A stretch of 64,000 bases of DNA from Caldilineaceae bacterium (GTDB taxonomy: Bacteria > Chloroflexota > Anaerolineae > Caldilineales > Caldilineaceae), in NCBI GenBank assembly GCA_020433455.1, contig JAGRCP010000035.1, forward strand, positions 38,831 through 102,830. Reading direction: 5' to 3'. Of the stretch, positions 49,618 to 58,684 are shown piece by piece. The notes beneath the pieces are model-generated. The model had not been told where the DNA came from, searched no databases, and was given only the letters and a program-made list of their open reading frames with translations. The number at the start of each line of letters is the position of its first letter. The first letter of the stretch is position 1. A program made the translations under genes and the position numbers.

Positions 49618-51417
49618 TTACCAACTGGGCGCAACGCCGCTGTAACCCTGAACGACTACGGGCTTGGGGCGGCGAATGCCCTCGTCCACGGCCTTACCCG
49701 GCGCGACCATGGGATAAACGTTCACCTCTTCCCTCACCCGGAAATCGATGAGGAAAGGGCCGGGCGTATTATTGGCCTGCTCGAAAGCGGCCGGAACCTG
49801 ATCCGGCCGGGTCACGATGAGGGCGGGAATCTGATACGCCTCGGCCAGCTTCACGTAGTCGGGCGACCAGACGGGCGTCCCCGTATAGCGTCGATCGTAA
49901 AAAATCTGCTGCCACTGACGCACCATGCCCAGGAAGCCGTTATTGATGATGGCGATCTTCACGGGCAGGTCCCGCTCTTGCTTGAGGACGGCCAGTTCCT
50001 GCAGCGTCATCTGGAAGCCGCCGTCGCCCGCCACGGCCCAGACCAGGCGGTCCGGGTTGGCCATCTGCGCGCCGATGGCCGCGGGCAGAGCGTAGCCCAT
50101 GGTGCCCAAACCGCCGCTGGTGAGGAGCTGACCGGCATGGTCGTGGATATAATATTGGGATTCCCACATCTGATGCTGACCCACGTCCGTGACAACGATC
50201 GCCCCCTCTTTGGTATCCTTGGTAGAGTGCCAAAGCTGACGGATGACATAGGGGGGAATCAGCTCATCCACTTCAAAGTTGATGATGTCCGTTTGGGTGG
50301 TATCCTCGCGCCATTCCTTGAGTTCCTGGAGCCAAAGCTGGTGGCGGCGTTCTTCAATCTGGGGCAGAAGGGCGGGGAGAGTCTCAGCCAGGTCGCCGAT
50401 GACCGGCACGTCGGGCACCACGTTCTTACCCACCTCGGCCTTGTCCAGCTCAAAATGGATGATCTTGGCCTGCCGCGCGAAACGGTCCAGGCGTCCGGTA
50501 ATGCGGTCATCAAAGCGCATGCCCATGGCGATGAGCACGTCGCAATTCTGGATTGCCCGGTTGGCAAAAGCTTCGCCGTGCATGCCGCCCATGCCCAGGC
50601 TAAGAGGGTGGCTTTCGGGAATGTTGCCCGTACCCAACAGCGTGGTGACAACCGGCAGCTCGGCCCTCTCCACCATCTCCAGCAGTTCCTTGCTCACGCC
50701 GCCCAACTGAATGCCGTGACCGGCCAAAACCAATGGGCGTTCAGAGCGGTTGATGAGGTCGGCCGCCTGGGCGACGGCATCAGCGTCCATGACGGGGTAG
50801 GGCTCAAAGCCGGGCAGATCGATCTCCATATCATAACGAAACTCGCCCGTAGCGTTCTGCACGTCCTTGCAGATATCGACGAGCACCACGCCCGGGCGGC
50901 CTTCCCGGGCAATATAAAACGCTTCTTTTAAAATCAGGGGGAGTTCCCGCACATCGGTAACGAGGTAATTGTGCTTGCAGACGGGCTGGGTTGCGCCGAC
51001 CACGTCCGATTCCTGAAAGGCGTCAGTTCCCAGGAGGTCGGTGGGCACCTGGCCGGTGATGGCCACCATGGGGACGCTGTCCATCTGGGCCGTGGCCAGG
51101 CCGGTGATGAGGTTGGTTGCGGCCGGGCCGCTGGTGGCGATGCAGACCCCCACCCTGCCTGTAGAACGGGCGTAACCGTCGGCCATGTGTGCGGCGCACT
51201 GCTCATGGCGCACCAGCACATGATGGATGCGGCCGTCATCCTCATACGCGGACAGCGCGTCATACGCAGGCAGAATAGCTCCGCCGGGATGGCCGAAGAC
51301 AGTATCTACGCCCTCATGAACCATGGCTTCCCAGACCATCTGCGCACCGGTCATACGCCTCGGCTCGCCAGGATCGAGCGGGCTTTGGGCCGGTTTCTTC
51401 TCGGCTGATTCAGACAT
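49618..51417 (-). CDS. ilvB: Acetolactate synthase large (catalytic) subunit
   Basis: TPP-dependent condensation of pyruvate (or pyruvate and 2-oxobutanoate). 599 residues from ATG 51417; codons upstream of it run into the terminator and are not used. Motifs: [40 protein letters not shown] with the TPP-activating Glu, [22 protein letters not shown] region, and [17 protein letters not shown] with [12 protein letters not shown] for TPP/Mg. First structural gene after the leader-peptide attenuator at 51470-51720, so the whole ilvB-N-C-pyk-leuA series is probably controlled there. Confidence 0.98.
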   Translation of the reverse strand: MSESAEKKPAQSPLDPGEPRRMTGAQMVWEAMVHEGVDTVFGHPGGAILPAYDALSAYEDDGRIHHVLVRHEQCAAHMADGYARSTGRVGVCIATSGPAATNLITGLATAQMDSVPMVAITGQVPTDLLGTDAFQESDVVGATQPVCKHNYLVTDVRELPLILKEAFYIAREGRPGVVLVDICKDVQNATGEFRYDMEIDLPGFEPYPVMDADAVAQAADLINRSERPLVLAGHGIQLGGVSKELLEMVERAELPVVTTLLGTGNIPESHPLSLGMGGMHGEAFANRAIQNCDVLIAMGMRFDDRITGRLDRFARQAKIIHFELDKAEVGKNVVPDVPVIGDLAETLPALLPQIEERRHQLWLQELKEWREDTTQTDIINFEVDELIPPYVIRQLWHSTKDTKEGAIVVTDVGQHQMWESQYYIHDHAGQLLTSGGLGTMGYALPAAIGAQMANPDRLVWAVAGDGGFQMTLQELAVLKQERDLPVKIAIINNGFLGMVRQWQQIFYDRRYTGTPVWSPDYVKLAEAYQIPALIVTRPDQVPAAFEQANNTPGPFLIDFRVREEVNVYPMVAPGKAVDEGIRRPKPVVVQGYSGVAPSW

Positions 51418-51469
51418 TATGTACGGCTCCTTAATTGATTGATCGTAATGCGAATAGGATAAATAGTGC

Positions 51470-51505
51470 GAAACAAAAAAGACTCTCCCCGGTTGGGAAG
51501 AGTCT
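51470..51505 (-). terminator. Intrinsic terminator of the ilvB attenuator
   Basis: On the minus strand AGACTCTTCCC, loop AACC, GGGGAGAGTCT (stem of 11 with one G-U), then TTTTT and T-rich. It stands 30 nt past the leader-peptide stop and about 55 nt before the ilvB start, the normal place for an attenuator terminator. Confidence 0.9.
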
Positions 51506-51555
51506 ACAATGACCTGGCGCAAAACAGCTCGCTGCTACGTGCCCGCTCCAACCGG
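51489..51555 (-). promoter_or_regulatory. Antiterminator pairing segments of the ilvB leader
   Basis: CCGGTTGG (minus strand, 51555-51548, codons 30-32 of the leader peptide) is exactly complementary to CCAACCGG (51496-51489) in the loop and stem base of the terminator. Pairing of the two would remove the top of the terminator stem. A ribosome at the leader stop codon would cover the first segment. Confidence 0.7.
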
Positions 51556-51642
51556 TAATGGCTTTTGGTCGCGTACTACAATGACCAAAAGCTCGCTAAG
51601 AATAAGGCCTACAAGCAACAGGTTGCTGACAGCGGACAACAT
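51535..51642 (-). CDS. ilv leader peptide (attenuation peptide)
   Basis: 35 residues: MLSAVSNLLLVGLIL, then SELLVIVVRDQKPLPVGAGT. Seventeen residues are Leu (9), Val (6) or Ile (2), with LLLVGLIL and LLVIVV as the densest parts. The gene lies between a consensus promoter and a terminator in front of ilvB. The frame is open upstream to 51762, but transcription from the promoter at 51692-51720 starts after that, so the ATG at 51642 is the first in the leader RNA. GGAAA about 10 nt before is a weak Shine-Dalgarno. The peptide itself probably has no other role. Confidence 0.85.
   Translation of the reverse strand: MLSAVSNLLLVGLILSELLVIVVRDQKPLPVGAGT
51561..51592 (-). promoter_or_regulatory. Pause hairpin within the ilv leader coding sequence
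   Basis: GCTTTTGGTC and GACCAAAAGC form a perfect 10-bp stem with a 12-nt loop. The left arm is codons 17-20 (Glu-Leu-Leu-Val) and the loop holds Ile-Val-Val codons, so a ribosome stalled for branched-chain tRNA would prevent this hairpin. Confidence 0.8.
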
Positions 51643-51691
51643 AGAGTTTCGTTTCCAATCAATTTTGAATTCGCAATCAGAGACGGGCAAG

Positions 51692-51720
51692 AGTATATCG
51701 CCGATCAAAATGCTTGTCAA
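51692..51720 (-). promoter_or_regulatory. Sigma-70 promoter of the ilvB operon
   Basis: Minus strand: TTGACA (51720-51715), exactly 17 nt, TATACT (51697-51692). The predicted start near 51685 leaves a leader of about 40 nt before the leader-peptide ATG. Nothing coding intervenes up to the divergent maf gene. Confidence 0.85.
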
Positions 51721-51833
51721 ACGTCCGCGGGCGTTAAAACGGCTCTCCGCATTTGATGGCAATGGGCGGCTTGGCTTATCATGCGTGGCGTCATCTCAAT
51801 CCGCCCCAATCGAAAGAACGTCTGTCATTCACC

Positions 51834-52496
51834 ATGAAGCTGATCCTCGCCTCCCAAAGTCCCCGACGCCGGCGTCTGCTGGCCGAGTTGGGCCTCTCCT
51901 TCATAACCTTGTCTACGGATATTGACGAAACGCCATGCCCAAATGAAGCGCCCGCCGACCTGGCCGTGCGCCTGGCCGAGGCCAAGGCGGAAGCCGCCGC
52001 CGCCAGGCTTGACCCGACAGAGGGAGCGCTTGTGCTCGCATCAGATACGGTGGTGGCGCTGGGCAACGAAATCCTGGGCAAGCCGACAGACGCAGCGGAC
52101 GCGCGGCGAATGCTTGAGCAACTGCGCGGGCAAACGCACCTGGTCCACACCGCAGTCTCTGTGCGCAGCCATCCCCATCCACGTACGGAGACCCGCCTGA
52201 ACAGCAGCCGCATCACCATGCGCGCATACACCGACGCCGAGATCGACGCCTATATCGCCACGGGCGATCCCCAGGACAAGGCCGGCGCCTACGCGATCCA
52301 GCACCCCGCCTTTGCGCCCGTTGCCCAACTGGACGGCTGCTACGCGGGCGTCATGGGCTTTCCCCTGAATGATGTGCGTATGCTGCTGTGCGCCCGGGGA
52401 ATAAAGATAGAGGCGGATATTCCCGCGATCTGTCGCGGCAGTGGCAGCGCCATTTGCTGTTGCGAAGGACCGCAAAAAACCAACCTGTGCAATTGA
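51834..52496 (+). CDS. maf: Maf-family nucleoside triphosphate pyrophosphatase
   Basis: 220 residues from ATG 51834 (MKLILASQSPRRRRLLAELG), the family N-terminus; the frame is open a further 27 codons upstream. Other motifs: LASDTVVALGNEILGKP with the catalytic Asp, and GDPQDKAGAYAIQ. Maf proteins hydrolyse modified or canonical nucleotides such as dTTP/UTP and are tied to cell-division control. The last 25 residues (SGSAICCCEGPQKTN) are atypical and Cys-rich. It is divergent from the ilv promoter and is the first of a plus-strand series. Confidence 0.94.
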   Translation: MKLILASQSPRRRRLLAELGLSFITLSTDIDETPCPNEAPADLAVRLAEAKAEAAAARLDPTEGALVLASDTVVALGNEILGKPTDAADARRMLEQLRGQTHLVHTAVSVRSHPHPRTETRLNSSRITMRAYTDAEIDAYIATGDPQDKAGAYAIQHPAFAPVAQLDGCYAGVMGFPLNDVRMLLCARGIKIEADIPAICRGSGSAICCCEGPQKTNLCN

Positions 52497-52607
52497 CAGT
52501 CGTCGGCCGTATTGATACACTCCTGCATATGGTCGCTAATCCGCTCCTCTCGAGGGCGCGGGACGCAAATTACCCATCCCTTATGCAGGTTCATTTGGAG
52601 GAAAACC

Positions 52608-53660
52608 TTGGCTCGACGCCAGAAATTTCGTACAACAGACATGTACGAAGAGTACGAAGATATTGATGAAGCTTACTGGGACCGGCGCAGCAGCAAGCCC
52701 AAGCCGAAAAAAGCTTCGGCCGATCTGATTTCCGGCGTGGTCCTCCGCTCCCTGGGCCACCACTACGAAGTGCGCACCAGCGTGGAAGATGAATATGGCG
52801 TTCGTCACCACGTGCGCCTGTGCGAGGTGCGGGGCCGCCTGCTTCAGGAACGGACGAAAGACACCCTTATCGCGGCCGGCGATCGGGTGATGATCAAGCC
52901 CCACGGCGCGGACAAGGGCCTCATCGAGGAGGTGGAGCCGCGCCAAAGCGTCCTCAGCCGACAGCAGCCCGGCGTAAACGTGCCCGCCGAAGACGTCATC
53001 CTGGCCAATCCGGACCAGGCGCTCATCGTCTTTGCCGTCACCCGGCCGGACCCGCATCTGCGCATGCTGGACCGCTTCCTGGTGATTGCCGAAGCGAATC
53101 TTCTGCCCACAATTATTTGCGTCAACAAAATTGACCTGGTTGACATTGACTACGCGAAGCAAATTTTTTCGCCCTATGAAAAGATCGGCTACCGGGTCAT
53201 CTATGCCAGCGCAGAAGACAGCCTGGGACTGGAGGAATTGGAGGCGATCCTCACCGATCGCATCACCGTGGTCACCGGCCCCAGCGGCGTAGGCAAAAGC
53301 AGCCTCATCAACGCCCTGCATCCCGGACTGGCGCTGGACATCGGCAACCTGCGCGACTTTATGAACAAGGGCAAGCACACGACGCGCACGGCCCAGCTTT
53401 TGCCCCTGCCCTTTGGCGCTTGGACCTATATTGCCGACACGCCCGGCATCCGCGAGCTGGGCCTCTATGATATCGAGCCGGATGAGCTGGGCTTTTACTT
53501 CAGGGAATTTGCACCCTACATTCATAACTGCCGCTTTCCCGACTGCACCCATGATCACGAGCCCGGATGCGCGGTCCGCGCCGCGGTGGAAGCGGGCGAC
53601 ATCCACCCTGAGCGCTATGAGAGTTATTTGCGGCTGCTGCGGGGCGAAGAAGAAGAGTAA
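52608..53660 (+). CDS. rsgA: Ribosome small-subunit-dependent GTPase A
   Basis: Late 30S assembly factor. 350 residues from TTG 52608, which has GGAGG exactly 6 nt upstream; the next ATG (52644) lacks such a site. Order: OB fold ([15 protein letters not shown]), then circularly permuted GTPase with NKIDLVD (G4), [14 protein letters not shown] (G1), DTPGIREL (G3), and a zinc finger near the end ([17 protein letters not shown]). Gap to pcrA is 12 bp, so the two are likely on one transcript. Confidence 0.95.
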   Translation: MARRQKFRTTDMYEEYEDIDEAYWDRRSSKPKPKKASADLISGVVLRSLGHHYEVRTSVEDEYGVRHHVRLCEVRGRLLQERTKDTLIAAGDRVMIKPHGADKGLIEEVEPRQSVLSRQQPGVNVPAEDVILANPDQALIVFAVTRPDPHLRMLDRFLVIAEANLLPTIICVNKIDLVDIDYAKQIFSPYEKIGYRVIYASAEDSLGLEELEAILTDRITVVTGPSGVGKSSLINALHPGLALDIGNLRDFMNKGKHTTRTAQLLPLPFGAWTYIADTPGIRELGLYDIEPDELGFYFREFAPYIHNCRFPDCTHDHEPGCAVRAAVEAGDIHPERYESYLRLLRGEEEE

Positions 53661-53672
53661 GCGCCTTCACCC

Positions 53673-56102
53673 ATGAACTACACAACAGACCTCAACCCAC
53701 AACAAGCCGCGGCCGTGGAGGCAGTGGACGGACCGGTGCTGGTATTGGCCGGCCCCGGCTCGGGCAAGACCCGGGTGCTGACGCGCCGCATTGCCTACAT
53801 GATTGACGAGCGGGGCATTGCGCCGTGGAATATCCTGGCTGTGACCTTTACCAACAAGGCCGCGCGGGAGATGCGCGAGCGGGTGGAACAACTCATGGCC
53901 GCGCGCTTCGGCGCGCCCCTGCCCGGCGAAAAGCCGCGCCTGGGCGGCCTTTCCGTGGGCACCTTCCACAGCATCTGCGCCCGCATCCTGCGCGTGGAAA
54001 CTGCGGCTATCGGCTATGAACGGGACTGGGTCATCTACGATAGCGCGGATCAGCTGGCCTTAATCCGCGCCGTCATGCGCGAACTGAATCTGGATGAGAA
54101 ACGCTACAGCCCCACAGCGATCCGGGCCCACCTCTCGCGCCGAAAAAACGAGCTGATCACCCCGCGCGATTATCAAAGTACAGGCTATTTTGAAGAGATT
54201 GCCGGAAGGGTATACGAACGTTATCAGGAGGCGCTGCGCGCCAATAACGCGATGGACTTCGACGATTTGCTCATGCGGGTCTCGCTGCTCCTGCGCGACA
54301 ATGAAGAGATACGCGTCAAGTACCAGCAGAAGTGGCCCTACATTCTGGTGGACGAGTTTCAGGATACCAATACCGCGCAGTACGAGCTGCTGCGCCTCAT
54401 GGCCGGCGAGCCCGTCAATAACCGCAACATTTTTTGCGTAGGCGATGAGGACCAGTCCGTCTATCGCTTCCGCGGCGCGGATTACCGCAACGTGCTGCGC
54501 TTCCGAGAGACCTATCCCGACGCGCGGGTTATCCTGCTGGAGCAGAACTACCGCAGCACCCAGATCATTTTGGACGTAGCCAACTCGGTCATTTCCCACA
54601 ATCGCAACCGCACGCCCAAGGCGCTCCACACGGAAAACGGCGCGGGGCTGCAAGTTACCGTCTACGAAGCGTACAACGAGGTGGAAGAGGCCGGATATGT
54701 ATGCGATGAGATCGAACGGCTCATCGCCTCGCGCGCGTTCGGCGAGGGGGATTTCGCGGTCATGTATCGCACCAACGCCCAAAGCCGCGCGCTGGAAGAG
54801 GCCTTCGTCTACCGCCAACTCAAGTACAAGCTCGTGGGCGGCACCCGCTTCTACGAACGCAAGGAGATCAAGGACGCCCTGGCCTTTTTGCGCCTGATTC
54901 ACAATCCGGCCGACAGCGTAGCCCTGGACCGCATCATCAACGTACCGCCCCGGGGCATCGGCCTCAAGACCCAGGCCGCGCTCAAGGAGTGGGCCGCGGA
55001 GATGGAGGTCAACGAAAGCGTGGCGCTCTCCATCCTGGATGCCGGGTCGGACGCCACCGCGCTGCGCTTTGGCATCACCCTGCCTGAAGCGGCGCAGATT
55101 GCCCCGCCTTTCAGCGCCCGCGCGCGCAACGCCTTGACGGAGTTTGCCCGCCTGCTCAACGATTGGCTGACCCGGCAGCGGAGCCACGCATTCGAGAGCG
55201 TAGCCGATCTGCTGGATGCGCTGCTCTACGAGTCAGGGTATGTGGATGTGCTGCGCGACGGGACGGATGAGAGCGAAGAGCGCTTCGCCAATCTCCAGGA
55301 ATTGCGCGGCGTGGCCGCGCAATATCGCCTGGGTATGGCCGGCCTCCAGCCCGAGCAGACGCCCCTGGGCCTTCTGCTGGAAGAAGTCGCGCTGGTCAGC
55401 GACGCCGATCAGGTGGATGAGGAGGCGGGCGCGGTCACGCTCCTGACCCTGCACACGGCCAAGGGGCTGGAGTTCCCCGTCGTCTTCATGGTGGGGCTGG
55501 AAGACGGCATTCTGCCCCATGCCCGCAGCCTGGAGAGCGGCGATCCGGAAGATATGGAGGAGGAGCGTCGCCTCTGCTACGTGGGCATTACCCGGGCCAA
55601 GCGACGGCTCTACCTTGTCCATGCCTTTCGACGCAGCCTGTGGGGCAGCAGTGAAAGCCAGGAGCCCAGCCGCTTTCTGGACGAGATTCCCGCCCAACTC
55701 CTCACCGGCATGGTGGACAAGCGCAGCCGGCGCAAGCAAAGCTACAGCCGCATGACCGACTGGGGAAGCGATTCAGATAGTTACCAAAGATACGGCGGCT
55801 CGTCCAGCACCCGGGGCGGCTGGGGCCGCACCAAGCCGCCCAAAAGCAGCCCCAGACAACAGGAGCCGAACCAGGCGTACTGGTCGCCCGGTCAAGCCGA
55901 TCCCATCACGCGTAAGCAGCCGCGCAAAGCAGAGCCGGCCACCCAATTCAAGCGCCGGGACAGCGTACAGCACCCAACTTTCGGCGTGGGCACGGTCATT
56001 GAAAGCAATCTGGCGGGCGGCACGGAAGAGGTGACGATTGCCTTCCCCGGCGTGGGCATCAAGCGGCTGGATGCGGCCATAGCCGATCTGAAAAAATTAT
56101 GA
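53673..56102 (+). CDS. pcrA: UvrD/PcrA/Rep-type superfamily 1 DNA helicase
   Basis: 3'-5' helicase for repair and replication. 809 residues. Motifs in order: [14 protein letters not shown] (Walker A), [30 protein letters not shown] (Walker B), [49 protein letters not shown] and [20 protein letters not shown]. The C-terminus has a PcrA-like Tudor domain ([28 protein letters not shown]) used for RNA polymerase or UvrB binding in PcrA. It follows rsgA by 12 bp. Confidence 0.96.
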   Translation: MNYTTDLNPQQAAAVEAVDGPVLVLAGPGSGKTRVLTRRIAYMIDERGIAPWNILAVTFTNKAAREMRERVEQLMAARFGAPLPGEKPRLGGLSVGTFHSICARILRVETAAIGYERDWVIYDSADQLALIRAVMRELNLDEKRYSPTAIRAHLSRRKNELITPRDYQSTGYFEEIAGRVYERYQEALRANNAMDFDDLLMRVSLLLRDNEEIRVKYQQKWPYILVDEFQDTNTAQYELLRLMAGEPVNNRNIFCVGDEDQSVYRFRGADYRNVLRFRETYPDARVILLEQNYRSTQIILDVANSVISHNRNRTPKALHTENGAGLQVTVYEAYNEVEEAGYVCDEIERLIASRAFGEGDFAVMYRTNAQSRALEEAFVYRQLKYKLVGGTRFYERKEIKDALAFLRLIHNPADSVALDRIINVPPRGIGLKTQAALKEWAAEMEVNESVALSILDAGSDATALRFGITLPEAAQIAPPFSARARNALTEFARLLNDWLTRQRSHAFESVADLLDALLYESGYVDVLRDGTDESEERFANLQELRGVAAQYRLGMAGLQPEQTPLGLLLEEVALVSDADQVDEEAGAVTLLTLHTAKGLEFPVVFMVGLEDGILPHARSLESGDPEDMEEERRLCYVGITRAKRRLYLVHAFRRSLWGSSESQEPSRFLDEIPAQLLTGMVDKRSRRKQSYSRMTDWGSDSDSYQRYGGSSSTRGGWGRTKPPKSSPRQQEPNQAYWSPGQADPITRKQPRKAEPATQFKRRDSVQHPTFGVGTVIESNLAGGTEEVTIAFPGVGIKRLDAAIADLKKL

Positions 56103-56113
56103 GTACGCACAGC

Positions 56114-56142
56114 ATGATCATGACATATGATCATGGTATAAT
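56114..56142 (+). promoter_or_regulatory. Probable promoter before AI-2E family gene, with ATGATCAT repeats
   Basis: A consensus TATAAT at 56137-56142 stands about 60 nt before the transporter start. Just upstream are two copies of the self-complementary ATGATCAT (56114-56121 and 56127-56134). No good -35 box is seen; the palindromes may be operator sites. Confidence 0.5.
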
Positions 56143-56204
56143 GAATAGGCTTTTGCTTCACCGATCCTCAAATCACACAACCTTCCCGGAAACGAGCAAC
56201 CCTC

Positions 56205-57518
56205 ATGACATCGGAATCGATTGAAGAGCAAGCGCCTGAAGGTCAGAAACCCACAGAGCAAAATAAAAAGCAAAGTAAAGGGAAAAACAAGGAGCCAGGC
56301 AAGGGGCAAGCGCTGCCTACTTCCGCCTCATCCGACGCTGACCGAGACCCGGCGGCATCAACCTCTCCGCCCTGGAGCATGATGACCAAAGCCATCGTCG
56401 CATTTTTTGCAGTGGTGCTCATGGGCATCTTCTTCTGGACGTTTCGCAGTCTGCTTCAACCGGTTATTTTCGCGGCAATCCTGGCCTACTTGCTCCTACC
56501 GCTCATCTCTTTTCTGCAGCGGCGCTTTCATTGGACGCGGGGCTGGAGTATCTTTGCCGTCTACCTGGTGACGATTCTGGTTGGCCTCTTCCTGACGTTA
56601 ACGCTGGGCCTGATGGTCATCGAGCAGGTCACGCGCCTCATTAACGTTCTGCCCCAAATCATAGAGACTGCCATTAACAACGCTACAACGTGGACCCAGT
56701 CGCTCAGCGGCCGCACAGTCGAATTGGGTTTCATCACCTTTACCCTGCCCCAAATCTCCCTGGCCGAGACCATTGCCAACGGCCGGGTCCAAATCATTCG
56801 ATGGACAGAAGTAATTATCACAGGCAGCGGCCGATTGGTTTTGGGACTGGCCGGAAACATCTTTTCGGGCGCGGGCACGGCTTTCGTTATATTGACCATC
56901 TCCGTCTACCTGGCCCGAGACTTCCCCCGCATCGGGCATATGATCGTCGATCTGGGCGACGAGACGGGCTACCGGGACGATACCCAACGGCTCGTGACCC
57001 AATTTGTGCAAATTTGGAACTCATATCTGCGCGGACAGGTAACCCTGGCCCTGGTCATCGGCGCCATCGTGACCGTTGGCCTTTGGCTCATGGGCATCCG
57101 CAATGCTCTGGCATTGGGCGTACTGGCCGGCCTGCTGGAGTTTATCCCCATTGCCGGGCCGGTCATCAGCGCGGGCATCAGCACGGGGATCGCATTCTTT
57201 TTGGGCAGCACCGCTTTTCCCGGCCTCTCGCCCTGGATGGTGGCGGCCATGGTCCTCATCTTCATGATCATCGTTCAGCAGGTGGAAAATGCGGTCTTGG
57301 TGCCGCGCATTGTGGGCAACGCGCTGGAATTGCATCCCATCATCATCATCCTGGCCGTTATGTTGGGCGGCAGCCTGGCCGGCATCCTGGGGGCCGTTTT
57401 GGCCGCGCCGGTCACCGCCACCATCAAGCTCTTTGGCTCTTACTTCTGGCGCAAAATGCTGGATCTGCCGCCCTTTTCCGATGACCAGCAAGAGATAACG
57501 GATAATGGAAGTGCGTAA
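56205..57518 (+). CDS. AI-2E family transporter (PerM/TqsA-type membrane protein)
   Basis: 437 residues. A charged N-terminal extension of about 60 residues rich in Lys/Gln/Glu precedes the membrane part, which has about eight helices (AIVAFFAVVLMGIFFWTF, PVIFAAILAYLLLPLISFL). Family-typical are GLLEFIPIAGPVISAGIST and NAVLVPRIVGNALELHPIIII near the end. Members export or flip small molecules or act as Na/H antiporters; the substrate cannot be assigned. ATG 56205; GGAAACGAG upstream. It is 9 bp from manA. Confidence 0.9.
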   Translation: MTSESIEEQAPEGQKPTEQNKKQSKGKNKEPGKGQALPTSASSDADRDPAASTSPPWSMMTKAIVAFFAVVLMGIFFWTFRSLLQPVIFAAILAYLLLPLISFLQRRFHWTRGWSIFAVYLVTILVGLFLTLTLGLMVIEQVTRLINVLPQIIETAINNATTWTQSLSGRTVELGFITFTLPQISLAETIANGRVQIIRWTEVIITGSGRLVLGLAGNIFSGAGTAFVILTISVYLARDFPRIGHMIVDLGDETGYRDDTQRLVTQFVQIWNSYLRGQVTLALVIGAIVTVGLWLMGIRNALALGVLAGLLEFIPIAGPVISAGISTGIAFFLGSTAFPGLSPWMVAAMVLIFMIIVQQVENAVLVPRIVGNALELHPIIIILAVMLGGSLAGILGAVLAAPVTATIKLFGSYFWRKMLDLPPFSDDQQEITDNGSA

Positions 57519-57527
57519 GGAACGACG

Positions 57528-58508
57528 ATGACGGATTCTCTGTTCTACCCCCTGACCTTTGCGCCCATCTTTCAGGATTACGTATGGGGCGGGCGCAATT
57601 TGGCCGATAAGCTGGGTCGGACCATTCCCGACGGCATTATTGCCGAAAGCTGGGAAATCGCCGCCCATCCCGACGGCTCCAGCACGGTGGCCGACGGCCC
57701 CCTCGCAGGCAAGACGCTGCCCGAGGTCCAGGCCCTGCTGGGCGCGGACCTGACAGGAACGCGCAATCAGGCGGCTCTGAAAACGGGCCGCTTCCCTCTC
57801 CTCATCAAGCTGTTGGATGCCAACCGCTGGCTTTCGGTTCAGGTCCATCCTGACGACGAATACGGCTTGGCCCACGAAGACGATCTGGGCAAGACGGAAA
57901 TGTGGATCGTCCTCCACGCCGAGCCCGGGGCCGAGTTGATCTACGGCTTCAAGGCGGGCGTAAGCAAGGCAGCGTTTGCAGAAGCCATCGCCAACGGGAC
58001 GGTGGATGCGTGGCTCCATCATCTGCCGGTCCAGGCGGGGGATGTGGTCTTCGTACCGGCCGGGAGCATCCACGCGCTGGGGCCGGGAACCATCGTCGCC
58101 GAAATTCAGCAGAACAGCAACACAACCTACCGCATTGACGACTGGGGCAGACCCCGCCCCATCCACGTGCAGCAGGCGCTGGACGTGCTCAACTTCGATC
58201 TGGTGGAGCCGGAGGCGCTCACGCCGACGCCCTTGCCGGCCCAAGGGTTGCGCCGGGAAGAGATCGGCCGCTGCGCCTATTTTCAGACCGAGCGCCTTTT
58301 CATGCCTGCGGGCAGTACATTCGGCGGCCGCTGCGACGGCAGCACCTTCGAAATCTGGGGCGTGCTGGCAGGCTCGGCCACGCTTAGCTGGGCGGGCAAG
58401 CCCCTCCAGCTTAACGCAATCGAATGGACCCTGCTGCCCGCGGCTCTGGGTAAATACGCCGTTACCGCCAATCAGGACGCGACCCTGGTCCGCGTCCTGA
58501 CGCCATAA
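57528..58508 (+). CDS. manA: Mannose-6-phosphate isomerase, class I short form
   Basis: Interconverts mannose 6-phosphate and fructose 6-phosphate; zinc enzyme. 326 residues, the short Bacillus-like size. Start PLTFAPIFQDYVWGGRNLAD; metal ligands in VQVHPDDEYGLAHE and KTEMWIVLHAEPGAEL; FVPAGSIHALGPGTIVAEIQ carries another His; then TYRIDDWGRPRPIHVQQAL. The ATG at 57528 has AAGGAA upstream. The tail is immediately followed by the heptamer repeat. Confidence 0.95.
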   Translation: MTDSLFYPLTFAPIFQDYVWGGRNLADKLGRTIPDGIIAESWEIAAHPDGSSTVADGPLAGKTLPEVQALLGADLTGTRNQAALKTGRFPLLIKLLDANRWLSVQVHPDDEYGLAHEDDLGKTEMWIVLHAEPGAELIYGFKAGVSKAAFAEAIANGTVDAWLHHLPVQAGDVVFVPAGSIHALGPGTIVAEIQQNSNTTYRIDDWGRPRPIHVQQALDVLNFDLVEPEALTPTPLPAQGLRREEIGRCAYFQTERLFMPAGSTFGGRCDGSTFEIWGVLAGSATLSWAGKPLQLNAIEWTLLPAALGKYAVTANQDATLVRVLTP

Positions 58509-58558
58509 GGGAGGGCGAAGCGGCGGAGTTGCGGAGTGGCAAAGCGCACCCCGCCGCT

Positions 58559-58681
58559 CTGCCACCTGCCACCTGCCACCTGCCACCTGCCACCTGCCAC
58601 CTGCCACCTGCCACCTGCCACCTGCCACCTGCCACCTGCCACCTGCCACCTGCCACCTGCCACCTGCCACCTGCCACCTGC
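58559..58681. repeat. Heptanucleotide tandem repeat (CTGCCAC, about 17.5 units)
   Basis: Uniform 7-bp units fill 58559-58681 and end 4 bp before the start codon of the hydantoinase gene. Since 7 is not a multiple of 3, three units make a repeated LPPATCH reading in every plus frame, which produces spurious open frames. No Shine-Dalgarno sequence remains before the ATG at 58685. Confidence 0.97.
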
Positions 58682-58684
58682 ACC

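Noticed and set aside
51418..51720. T-box riboswitch for ilvB
   Set aside because: No T-box bulge sequence or specifier stem was seen, whereas a leader peptide rich in Leu/Val/Ile with the proper hairpins is present.
51535..51762. 75-codon version of the ilv leader ORF
   Set aside because: Its first 40 codons overlie the promoter, so they would not be in the transcript; the ATG at 51642 is the first one downstream of the predicted start.
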